This document shows, piece after piece, positions 44,865-54,634 of a stretch of 64,000 nt of DNA. The position numbers and the translations under genes were made by a program. Positions within the stretch are counted from its first letter, which is position 1; each line of letters opens with the position of its first letter. The notes below the pieces were generated by a model, which saw nothing but the letters and a program-made list of their open reading frames with translations, had not been told where the DNA came from and ran no database searches. This DNA comes from Bacteroidota bacterium. GTDB taxonomy: Bacteria > Bacteroidota > Bacteroidia > Bacteroidales > P3. The stretch is taken from positions 1-64,000 of the forward strand of contig JAFNAR010000003.1 of NCBI GenBank assembly GCA_017860255.1, in the 5' to 3' direction.

Positions 44865-46067
44865 ATGAAACAAGTTATATTTTTTGCAATATTATTTGCA
44901 AGCATAATGGTCTATGCATCTCCCACAATTAAAAAAGATGACGATAAAGCAAACATAGAAGGGCATATTTTTGATGCCAAAATAAAAACTCCAGTAGAAT
45001 ATGTATCAATTGGAATTAAAGGAACCTCCATTGGAACAGTAAGTGATATTAATGGTAACTTTATTATGAGGGGACTAAAACCAGGAAAGTATGTTTTAGT
45101 CTTTACATGTGTTGGTTATCAGAAAATAGAAAAGGAAGTTTTAGTTTCAAAAGAAAATACCGAGCATGTTCATATTGAAATGCAAGAGGCTAAAAAACTA
45201 ATAGACGAAATTGTTGTGTCTGCCAACAGGGTGGAAACTTCTCGAAAAGAAGCTCCAATAATTGTAAATGTACTATCCGATAAAACCTTCCAGCAATCAA
45301 ATGCACAAGATGTATCTCAAGCTCTTCCTTTTCAAAGTGGGGTTAGAGTTGAGTATAATTGTCAAAACTGTGGATTCCCTCAAGTAAGAATTAATGGAAT
45401 GGAAGGGCCATACTCACAAATTCTAATTGATTCAAGAGCCATAATGTCATCTTTGGGTGGTGTTTATGGTTTGGAGCAAATTCCAGTTAATATGATTGAC
45501 AGGATTGAGGTTGTAAAAGGAGGGGCTTCAGCTCTTTTTGGCTCAAATGCAATTGCTGGAACAATAAATATAATAACAAAAGAACCAGTAAATCCTTCAT
45601 ATTCCATTTCCACTGACCTTAGTTCAATAGGGATGAAATCTTATGCTCAAAATTTTAATTCAAATGCAGTAGTTATAAGTAAGGAAGGCAAGGCTGGAGC
45701 TTCTTTTTATCAAACCTTCAGGAAAAGAAATCCTTTTGATTATGATAATGATGGGTTTTCTGAAATAGGTAAATTGGATGTGTTTTCCTTTGGCACAAAA
45801 AGCTTCTTTAAAATCAATAACAAAAACAAAATAACCTTAGAATACCACACTACCAAAGAAACAAGAAGAGGAGGGGATATGTTTGAATTTCAACCTCACC
45901 TGAGTAATATTTGCGAAATGACAGATCATAAGATTCATTCGGGAGGTTTAAGTTATGATTACATAAGTTTGGATGCTAAAAATCATTATTCCGTTTATGC
46001 TTCAGGACAATATATTGACAGAGATTCCTATTATGGCTCAAATCAAGACCCAAAATATATTAAATAA
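44865..46067 (+). pseudogene. TonB-dependent outer-membrane receptor, C-terminally truncated
   Basis: The 400-residue product has a signal peptide, a CarboxypepD_reg-like domain (residues about 28-108, IEGHIFDAKIKTPVEYVSIG) and a plug domain (about 115-245, DEIVVSANRVETSRKEAP, YNCQNCGFPQVRINGMEG, VEVVKGGASALFGSNAIAG). Only the first part of the beta-barrel follows. It ends at YYGSNQDPKYIK, where receptors of this type normally continue for about 300 residues. The stop lies inside a 35-bp inverted repeat. Without most barrel strands it should not form a functional receptor. The NCQNCGF plug motif and the His-rich neighbour hint at a metal or cofactor ligand. Confidence 0.85.
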
Positions 46068-46125
46068 AAAGATGCGCATCTTTCACTATAAAAGATGTGC
46101 ATCTTTTTATTTAATATATTTTGGG
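46049..46125. repeat. 35-bp near-perfect inverted repeat at the receptor breakpoint
   Basis: Arms 46049-46083 and 46091-46125 are complementary at 34 of 35 positions (the exception is a G-U type pair) around the 7-nt loop CACTATA. Each arm also contains a smaller palindrome (AAAGATGCGCATCTTT in the left arm). The left arm includes the last codons and stop of the truncated receptor. It could serve as a terminator, but its length and AT-rich extension are unusual for that. Confidence 0.9.
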
Positions 46126-46461
46126 GATTGGAGTTTGATTTCCAGAAAATGGGTTTAGGATAAATAGTCCTAAATAAACCTAATGAATGGTTTACTTTTG
46201 CAAATATACGAAATTATTTTGAATAGGAGATTCTATTTCTTCAATAATTATTTACCCATTTGCAATTTTATCCTTTATTCCTAATTTTAGGATGCATAAG
46301 ATAAAGAATATTATATAAACATAAATAGTTCATATATTTACTACTTATTTTTTACAGTCTTAAATCAATTTATTTTTGCCTTCAACAATAAAAAAATATG
46401 TTTTGATGTTATTAGATTATAAATAATTTATAATAGTAATAATTTAATAAAGAAAATAATT
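46126..46461. other. Gap without genes, with two small palindromes and one -7 box
   Basis: I see no continuation of the receptor in any frame. TTTAGGA and TCCTAAA (46154-46174) form a 7-bp hairpin, and TCCTAATTTTAGGA (46279-46292) is a palindrome. TATTTTTG at 46371-46378 fits a -7 box but lies 83 bp before the glutathione peroxidase start and has no TTTG at -33. Confidence 0.5.
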
Positions 46462-47010
46462 ATGGGAATGATACACCAATTTAAGATGAAGGCAATTAAT
46501 GGTCAAATGATTGACTTTGCCCAATATGAAAATAAAGTTCTTTTGATTGTAAACACTGCAAGTAAATGTGGTTTTACAGGTCAGTATGAAGGATTAGAAG
46601 AGTTGAATGAGAAATATGCTGATAAAGGTTTAGTTGTTTTGGGATTTCCTTGCAACCAATTCCTTTCTCAAGAGCCAGCAGTTGATGGAGAAATTGCAGA
46701 GTTTTGCAGTATAAATTTTGGAGTTAGTTTTCAAATGTTCTCAAAGATTGATGTAAATGGAGAAAATGCTCCTGAAATATATAAATATTTGAAAGTTCAA
46801 GCACCTTTTGAAGGTTTCCCAAATAAAGAGATTGGAGAAAAATTATCAGGTATTTTGAAAGAAAATTCTCCTGAATTTTTAGAAGGAAACGAAATCAAAT
46901 GGAATTTCACTAAGTTTTTAGTGTCAAAAGATGGAAGCAAAATCAAACGTTTTGAATCATCTGTTACACCAAAAGAGTTAGAAAAAGATATTGAAGAGTT
47001 TATTCTTTAG
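46462..47010 (+). CDS. Glutathione peroxidase family (thiol peroxidase)
   Basis: The 182-residue protein has NTASKCGFTGQYEGLEEL with the peroxidatic Cys, GFPCNQFLSQEP with the Gln, and IKWNFTKFLV with the Trp and Asn, which completes the catalytic tetrad. Cys replaces selenocysteine, and such bacterial enzymes usually use thioredoxin rather than glutathione. It reduces hydrogen or lipid peroxides. The 3' end overlaps that of the convergent OmpA-like gene by 11 bp. Confidence 0.92.
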   Translation: MGMIHQFKMKAINGQMIDFAQYENKVLLIVNTASKCGFTGQYEGLEELNEKYADKGLVVLGFPCNQFLSQEPAVDGEIAEFCSINFGVSFQMFSKIDVNGENAPEIYKYLKVQAPFEGFPNKEIGEKLSGILKENSPEFLEGNEIKWNFTKFLVSKDGSKIKRFESSVTPKELEKDIEEFIL

Positions 47011-48280
47011 GTTTTCGAAGCATAATCTCCATGTCTTTTTTCATAATGATTGTGCCTCGTTTATCTAATTTGTAAGGTTTTAACCAACCGCCCAAAGCTC
47101 TAAAAGCTCCTGGCTCACCTTCTTTTGCGGGATAAAAGTAATTGGACATTTCATCTTCAGTTACTTTTTTCCCTACATATATAGTGTCTAATTGGAAAGC
47201 AGTGAAGTTCCCAATAATTGCTTCAAGTTTTGTTTCTCTATCTTTATCTTTTGTTGTAGGAACAGCTTTGTATTCCCAAGTTCCGTTTGGATTATATGTT
47301 CTTGCGAAGAATTTAAGACGAGCTTCGTTTTGTTGCATTTCCAATGGAAGACGTATAGTTATTTCTGGCTTGTAATTTTCTTTTAGTTTACAAGATTCAT
47401 AGTTAGGTTGACGGTTCGATTTAACTACAAAATAACCAGCCTTAAGAATAAATTGTCTTTTATGTGGAACTAAAGAATAGTTATTTGTTATTTCTTCAAA
47501 AGAAACATAGTCTTCAAAACTAAGATCCATTTGAGCATCTATTGTATCTTTAGTGTGAGTTAAACTGCCTAATGCTCCTTTTGGCATTTTTAGCATTGAC
47601 ATATTATTAGTCATTAAAGTTGTGTCTTGCATAGGGAAGTAGTAATCGTTGAATTTGCCTAAGGCTTCTTCAGGATTATTTTCAACAAGAATATATGCTT
47701 TACTTGTTAGGTCGATTCCGTTTATTGTTTTTTCTGCTTGAGGTTTACCATTAAGATTTATCCATTTGAAATCGAAAGGCATCTTATATTTAATAACGCA
47801 TTCTGTTTCTCCATCGCAAGAGTGGTAATATTTGCTTGGTGTTCTTCTCACAATGTATTCGGTTCCTTCTCTTGAAGAAAAGTAGTCAAAAACTCTTATT
47901 GCTCTCTCTCTTGCTAAAGTAGTACTTTGTTCAGATATGGCTTGGCTATCGTCATAACCTATTATGGTTATTTTGTAGAATTTGCCATTTTCTTGGTCGA
48001 AAGCTAATTTATAGACACTATCCAAAATATCCAATCCGTCTTTAGTGTAGGTATATTGTCCTTGTTCAAAACAAATGAATGCTTCAAACTTATCTGGATA
48101 TTGTTTTTGAGGAGCAACACCACGTTGTGTTCTTTGACGAGGCATGGTAGGGAGGATTATTTTAGAGCAAGACATTGTTGCTTTTTCTCTTGTTTGAGTA
48201 TTTGCAACATTTGGTTTGGGTTGAGCCATAAGACTCATAGCAAACATCATTAAAACTAAAGAAAGGATTAGTTTTTTCAT
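47000..48280 (-). CDS. Exported protein with an OmpA-like segment
   Basis: The 426-residue protein has a signal peptide (cut near SLMAQ). Residues about 70-140 look like an OmpA/MotB peptidoglycan-binding fold (a KDGLDILDSVYKLAF helix, ITIIGYDDS, RERAIRVFDYF). The remainder has beta-rich segments (ILKAGYFVVKSN, EARLKFFARTYNPNGTWEYK) and no named family. It is the last gene of the guaB operon, 3 bp after the MoxR gene. A role at the cell envelope is likely. I cannot be more specific. Confidence 0.65.
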   Translation of the reverse strand: MKKLILSLVLMMFAMSLMAQPKPNVANTQTREKATMSCSKIILPTMPRQRTQRGVAPQKQYPDKFEAFICFEQGQYTYTKDGLDILDSVYKLAFDQENGKFYKITIIGYDDSQAISEQSTTLARERAIRVFDYFSSREGTEYIVRRTPSKYYHSCDGETECVIKYKMPFDFKWINLNGKPQAEKTINGIDLTSKAYILVENNPEEALGKFNDYYFPMQDTTLMTNNMSMLKMPKGALGSLTHTKDTIDAQMDLSFEDYVSFEEITNNYSLVPHKRQFILKAGYFVVKSNRQPNYESCKLKENYKPEITIRLPLEMQQNEARLKFFARTYNPNGTWEYKAVPTTKDKDRETKLEAIIGNFTAFQLDTIYVGKKVTEDEMSNYFYPAKEGEPGAFRALGGWLKPYKLDKRGTIIMKKDMEIMLRKPKE

Positions 48281-48283
48281 AAC

Positions 48284-49267
48284 TTATGAATTTATTAGGT
48301 CAATAATAATTTTCTCAGTTGTGTAGCCTTCGGCTTGTGCGGAATAGTTTTGAACAATACGATGTCGTAATACTGAAATGGCTACTGCCTTTACGTCTTC
48401 AATGTCAGGAGAATATTTACCTTTTAGTGCTGCATAGCATTTTGCGCCTAAAATTAAATTTTGTGAGGCTCTTGGTCCTGCTCCCCATGAAAGGTATTTT
48501 TGAGCTATAGGATGTGCTTTGGAAGTTGAAACTCTTGTTTTCTCAACCAATTTAACAGCATACTCGTAAACATTATCTGCAACAGGTAATTTCCTAACCA
48601 AATCTTGCATTGTTAGAATTTCTTCTTTTGAAAATACTGAGTTTACTTCTGTTATTTTACCTGTAGTGGTGCTTTTAAGTATATTTACTTCTTCTTCAAA
48701 ACTTGGATAGTCTAACCAAAGCATAAACATAAATCTGTCTAGTTGAGCTTCTGGTAGGGGATATGTTCCTTCCTGCTCAATTGGGTTTTGTGTTGCAAGA
48801 ACAAAAAATGGTTCTTCCAATTTATTAGTTACTCCAGATATGGTTACAGACTTTTCTTGCATGGCTTCCAAAAGTGCTGCTTGAGTTTTGGGAGGAGTTC
48901 TATTTATTTCATCTGCCAATATTATATTTGCAAATATTGGCCCTTTAATAAACTTGAACTTTCTATTTTCATCCAATACTTCATTACCTGTTATGTCGGA
49001 AGGCATCAAATCGGGAGTGAATTGAATTCTGTTGTAAGTTAGTCCTAAGGCTTGTGCAATAGTATTTACTAATAAAGTTTTTGCTAATCCAGGAACCCCA
49101 ACCAATAGGCAATGTCCTTTTGAAAAGATTGAAATTAAAACTTGTTCAACTATATCTTCTTGTCCTATGATTATTTTGCCAATCTCTTGTTTTAAGAGTT
49201 TTGTTTTTTGCGTTAGAATATCTAATTGCTTTACATCTGACAATTGTTCATTTGACACAAGTTCCAT
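48284..49267 (-). CDS. MoxR-type AAA+ ATPase
   Basis: The 327-residue protein has the MoxR pattern: Walker A CLLVGVPGLAKTLLVNTI, TPDLMPSDITGNEV, Walker B ANIILADEINRTPPKTQAAL, LEAMQEKSVTI, ATQNPIEQEGTYPLPEAQLD and DRFMF. MoxR ATPases act as chaperones in metal-cofactor insertion or envelope stress, usually with VWA-domain partners. No VWA gene is adjacent here. It is the fourth gene of a five-gene leftward operon. Confidence 0.92.
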   Translation of the reverse strand: MELVSNEQLSDVKQLDILTQKTKLLKQEIGKIIIGQEDIVEQVLISIFSKGHCLLVGVPGLAKTLLVNTIAQALGLTYNRIQFTPDLMPSDITGNEVLDENRKFKFIKGPIFANIILADEINRTPPKTQAALLEAMQEKSVTISGVTNKLEEPFFVLATQNPIEQEGTYPLPEAQLDRFMFMLWLDYPSFEEEVNILKSTTTGKITEVNSVFSKEEILTMQDLVRKLPVADNVYEYAVKLVEKTRVSTSKAHPIAQKYLSWGAGPRASQNLILGAKCYAALKGKYSPDIEDVKAVAISVLRHRIVQNYSAQAEGYTTEKIIIDLINS

Positions 49268-49274
49268 AGTTTAA

Positions 49275-50624
49275 TTATTTTTTTATCCAGTTCATTTTAA
49301 ATTCACAACCTTTGTATTCATCATCAATTCTGATATAGGTTTTAGAAATTCTACTATTTGCCCAATCCAAAATAGCTTTTGTTTTTGCTGACTCTAAGAC
49401 TGAATTATATATTTTGTCGTAGTCGTCTTTTAAATTTATCTTATGTTGAGGAATTTTTGTGGTAACCTTTATTAGTCTGTATGCTGAACCTAATTCAGTT
49501 TTGAAAAGATTTGGTCCAATAATATCTCCTTGATTATGCTTTTCGAAATCAATTTTATCAAGGTTTTCCATTATTTCGTTAATGTTTTCTTTTGAAAAAC
49601 GTGCACTTGCACTATAAGGATTAATAATTGCTCCTCCTGTTAGTTTGGATGCATCTTCTGAGTATTGCTTAATTGCATCCTCAAAGCTAATCTTATTTTC
49701 TTTAATTAAATTATTTATGCTATCCAAAGTAACTTTAGTTCTGTATAGTTCAATATTTGAAACTTTTGGTTGAAGAAGAATATGACGACAATTTACTAAA
49801 TCTCCTCTTCTCTCAATCATTTGGATTATGTGAAATCCGTTTTTTGTTTCAAATACTTGTGAAACTTCTCCTTCACGAAGAGAGAAAGCAACTGATTCAA
49901 ACTCTCCAACCATTGTACCTCTTGAGAAAAATCCTAATTCTCCACCTTTTTTTGCAGATGCAGGATCTTCAGAATATAGAGTTGCTATTGTAGAAAATTT
50001 ATCTCCTTTTAATATTCTTTCTCTGTATCCATTTAGTCTTTCTTTAATAAGTTGTTTCTCTTCCTCAGATATTTTTGGAAGAATAACAATTTGTGAAAAT
50101 TCGTATTCTTGTTGAACAATAGGAAGACTATCTGCGGGAATATTATTATAATAATTAGTTACTTCATTTGGAGTAACTTTAACATCGACAGTTAATTTAC
50201 CACTTATTTCATTTATTAAAATATTCTCTTTTATTAGCTCCTGATAATATTCTTTAATCTCACTAACAGATTTGTTCATTTGCTTCTCCAAAACTTCTCT
50301 TGAGCCTGCTTGACGAATCATATAATTGATTCTATTATCCATTTCCCTATTTACTTGTTCTTGGGTAACATTTACAGAATCTATTTGTGCTTGATGAAGC
50401 ATAAGCTTATTGATTAATAGGCCTTCTAAAATATCACATTTTTCAGCATAGGCATCATCAACTATTCCATAACGTTGTTTTTGTTGTAAAAAAGAAGTTT
50501 CAAGCTCGGAGTGTTTAATCATATTCTTACCCACAACAGCAATTACTTTGTCTAATACGTTTGTTTGTGAAAAAACAGATATGTTAGTTAAACAGATTAG
50601 ACTGATTAAAATAATTTTTTTCAT
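49275..50624 (-). CDS. SurA-like periplasmic peptidyl-prolyl isomerase
   Basis: The 449-residue protein has a signal peptide, an N-terminal helical chaperone part (LDKVIAVVGKNMIKHSELE, typical of SurA) and two parvulin domains. The first (about residues 175-275) has LYSEDPASAKKGGELGFFSRG and FHIIQMIERRG. The second starts at NCRHILLQP and is less conserved. It should assist folding of outer-membrane proteins. It lies 7 bp before the MoxR gene and 10 bp after a second isomerase gene. Confidence 0.88.
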   Translation of the reverse strand: MKKIILISLICLTNISVFSQTNVLDKVIAVVGKNMIKHSELETSFLQQKQRYGIVDDAYAEKCDILEGLLINKLMLHQAQIDSVNVTQEQVNREMDNRINYMIRQAGSREVLEKQMNKSVSEIKEYYQELIKENILINEISGKLTVDVKVTPNEVTNYYNNIPADSLPIVQQEYEFSQIVILPKISEEEKQLIKERLNGYRERILKGDKFSTIATLYSEDPASAKKGGELGFFSRGTMVGEFESVAFSLREGEVSQVFETKNGFHIIQMIERRGDLVNCRHILLQPKVSNIELYRTKVTLDSINNLIKENKISFEDAIKQYSEDASKLTGGAIINPYSASARFSKENINEIMENLDKIDFEKHNQGDIIGPNLFKTELGSAYRLIKVTTKIPQHKINLKDDYDKIYNSVLESAKTKAILDWANSRISKTYIRIDDEYKGCEFKMNWIKK

Positions 50625-50634
50625 TAAATAATTT

Positions 50635-52638
50635 TTAGTTGGTTATGGAATTTAGAACGTTTTGATTAACCTTAAATGTATAATTTGCTCTTAAATATTT
50701 TATCCATTCGGCTTCTAAATACTCTTGATAGTCTGAAGTAACAATACCTTTTGCTTCTGATAAGGTTTTATTTGTTGGAGTTAATTGTTGATGAACAATT
50801 ACTATATGATTTCTTTTGTCAATTTGAATAGGTTCACTTATTCCTAATGTCCAATTTGTCATATCAATAATCTTATTTTCTCCTCTTTCATACTTGCCCC
50901 ATTTGAAATCAAAATACTCAATTTTCTTTTCTTTGATTTTAAATTTCTTTGCAAGCATTTCAATTATTTCTTCATTTGTCTTTTTCTTCTTTATTCCTTT
51001 TTGAATAACTTTTTTTGCTTTTTTCAAATCAATGTCTTTGTAGAAATTAAATACAGTTGCATCTGCTCTGTCTTTCCACATATAATTATTTCGATTTTTG
51101 TCGAAGTAATTACTTAAACCAACGCTATCATTAATTGACTTGTTCCAAACAAACTTATCAGTTATAGAAAAAATTAATATTCCATCTCTAAACTCATCAA
51201 TAGTTACTTTTAGTTCAGGATATTTTGTTTCAAGTTTTGAGTCTGCAAAATTTAAAACTTTTTCATCAGCAATCTTCCTGTAAATATTATTTACATAGGT
51301 AGGGATATATTCTGGAGTTTGGTTTTGTTGAATTTTTTCAATTCCTTTTGCAAAATCTTTTTGAGTAAAAGTTAAATCTCCAATTGTAAAAATGGTTTCT
51401 TTGCCTTCAAATCTTTCTGGAACTTGCCAATTTTTAACAAAAACAGAATCAGTAACAATTTTAATTACTGCATCCAATTTAGATAAATCTTCATTAAAAT
51501 TATATTCTACTTTGCTTTTCTTTATAAACTCTTCAATAGTTCTATAACTTCTAACATCTTTAGAAATTCTTTGCTCAATTGTAGGCCTTTGAGCTTCTAA
51601 ACTTTCAACAGGATTTAATTGTATAGGCTTAATTATATGCCATCCATATCTTGTTTCGAAAGGTTTAGTGTAGGAATTAATTGGAGTTTGCATAATCATT
51701 TCTGTATATTCAACAGGCATATTAAAAACTCTTTGAGATGCTAAAATTCCTTGTTTTTTTGAAGAATATCTGTCATCTGAGTATTTTGAAGCAACTGAGT
51801 CAAAAGAAATATTGTTTTGAAGGTCTGAGTAAGCATTTTCAATTAATCTTTTTGATTCTTCTTTGCTCCCATGATTATCAAAATTCACCCAAATATGAGC
51901 AATCGTACATGTTGAAAATGGAGCTGGTTTTCTATCAGTTAGTTTAATTATATGGTAACCTCTTTGAGAACGTACAGGCATTGACAATTCATTTATTTTT
52001 AAATTGTAACATGCTGTTTCAAATGGATAAATCATATTAAAAGCTGAGAAATATCCCAAATCTCCTCTGTTTCCTTTTACAACATTGCTTGATTCTGGTC
52101 TTGTTTGGTCTTTTGCAGAAGGGTCATCAGAGTATGTTACTGCCAATTCTCCAAAATCTTCTCCTTTTAAAATTCTATTTCTAATATTTAGAGCTTTATT
52201 ATAAGCTTCCAAAGTATCTTTTGGAGTTGCATTTGCTGGAATTAAAATAAGTATATGGGACGCTCTAACAATTTCTTTTGAACGTTCATAAGCTTCTTGT
52301 ACCAAACTTTCAGTTACTGTTTTGTCATTTAAGTATGGTTCAACTAATTGCTTTCTATATGAATTAACTTCATTTTTATATTCAGTAAGAGTGTCTAATC
52401 CTAATTTTCTAGCCTCTGCTAATTTCAACTTAAAGTTAATGAATAAGTCAAGATATTCATTTAAATCTTTTTTGATTATTTTTTTATCAGGATTTGGATT
52501 GTTTCGTTGATACATATCAACAAATTCTTTCTTTGATATTTTTTCTCCTGCAACTTCAATAACTATATCATTGTCTGTTTGAGCATAAGTTATTAAAGCG
52601 ATGAAACTAAATAATAATAAACCAATTAATTTTTTCAT
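50635..52638 (-). CDS. Large parvulin-type peptidyl-prolyl isomerase
   Basis: The 667-residue protein has a signal peptide and two PpiC-like domains. The first begins at RASHILILIPANATP (about residue 127) and includes VTYSDDPSAKDQT, GNRGDLGYFSAFNM and RGYHIIKLTDRKPA. The second begins at TIAHIWVNFDN and ends GWHIIKPIQLNP. A long C-terminal part (about residues 390-667) has no recognised domain. It probably works on outer-membrane or secreted proteins. The pairing with another SurA-like gene after guaB looks like a fixed Bacteroidota arrangement, from memory. Confidence 0.85.
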   Translation of the reverse strand: MKKLIGLLLFSFIALITYAQTDNDIVIEVAGEKISKKEFVDMYQRNNPNPDKKIIKKDLNEYLDLFINFKLKLAEARKLGLDTLTEYKNEVNSYRKQLVEPYLNDKTVTESLVQEAYERSKEIVRASHILILIPANATPKDTLEAYNKALNIRNRILKGEDFGELAVTYSDDPSAKDQTRPESSNVVKGNRGDLGYFSAFNMIYPFETACYNLKINELSMPVRSQRGYHIIKLTDRKPAPFSTCTIAHIWVNFDNHGSKEESKRLIENAYSDLQNNISFDSVASKYSDDRYSSKKQGILASQRVFNMPVEYTEMIMQTPINSYTKPFETRYGWHIIKPIQLNPVESLEAQRPTIEQRISKDVRSYRTIEEFIKKSKVEYNFNEDLSKLDAVIKIVTDSVFVKNWQVPERFEGKETIFTIGDLTFTQKDFAKGIEKIQQNQTPEYIPTYVNNIYRKIADEKVLNFADSKLETKYPELKVTIDEFRDGILIFSITDKFVWNKSINDSVGLSNYFDKNRNNYMWKDRADATVFNFYKDIDLKKAKKVIQKGIKKKKTNEEIIEMLAKKFKIKEKKIEYFDFKWGKYERGENKIIDMTNWTLGISEPIQIDKRNHIVIVHQQLTPTNKTLSEAKGIVTSDYQEYLEAEWIKYLRANYTFKVNQNVLNSITN

Positions 52639-52651
52639 AGAAGTTTAATTT

Positions 52652-54202
<1,551 letters not shown>

Positions 54203-54389
54203 TTATCTATTAGATTGTTAGTCTATTAAATAGTTCACATAACATTAACTGATTAAATGAAATCTTTATTTGATTTTTGCATAATTTATTTTGATTTATT
54301 TTTTTGAAAATTCACTTTGAAATTTCTTTTGATAAGAAATAAGTTTATCAAACCCTTATTATAATTCATAAAGATAAGGATAAAGTTTT

Positions 54390-54496
54390 ACATCCTGCTA
54401 CCATGTAGACTACATCCTGCCACCATGCAAAATTTATTCTTGATTTAAATAAATTATCTCTTGAATTAAATAAATTTTTTCTTGTTTTTCGAAGAT
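54390..54496 (+). repeat. 21-22 bp periodic repeat tract, 5 units
   Basis: Two 22-bp units (54390 and 54412) both begin ACATCCTGC and contain ACCATG. Three 21-bp units follow at 54434, 54455 and 54476, with TTCTTGATTTAAATAAAT, CTCTTGAATTAAATAAAT and TTTCTTGTTTTT in their bodies. The unit type changes in mid-tract with no break in phase. It lies in the 516-bp gap between guaB and the C25 peptidase gene, where I see no other feature apart from promoters at both ends. Confidence 0.7.
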
Positions 54497-54602
54497 TATA
54501 ATTGACTAAATAAAATATACAGGAGTTATAACTTTTTATTATTGTTCGAGCTGATTAGTAATTTTTTATGAGTATTGATGTCTAAGATATTAAAAATGAT
54601 TG

Positions 54603-54610
54603 TACCTTTG
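54603..54610 (+). promoter_or_regulatory. Putative -7 box of the C25 peptidase operon
   Basis: TACCTTTG matches TAnnTTTG and lies 25 bp before the chosen ATG at 54635. No TTTG is present at -33. Confidence 0.45.
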
Positions 54611-54634
54611 TACACTTAATCTAAGTTGTTTTCT

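Noticed and set aside
46068..46461. Continuation of the TonB receptor by frameshift
   Set aside because: All three frames after the inverted repeat lack barrel-like strands and an aromatic C-terminus, so a simple frameshift does not restore the gene.
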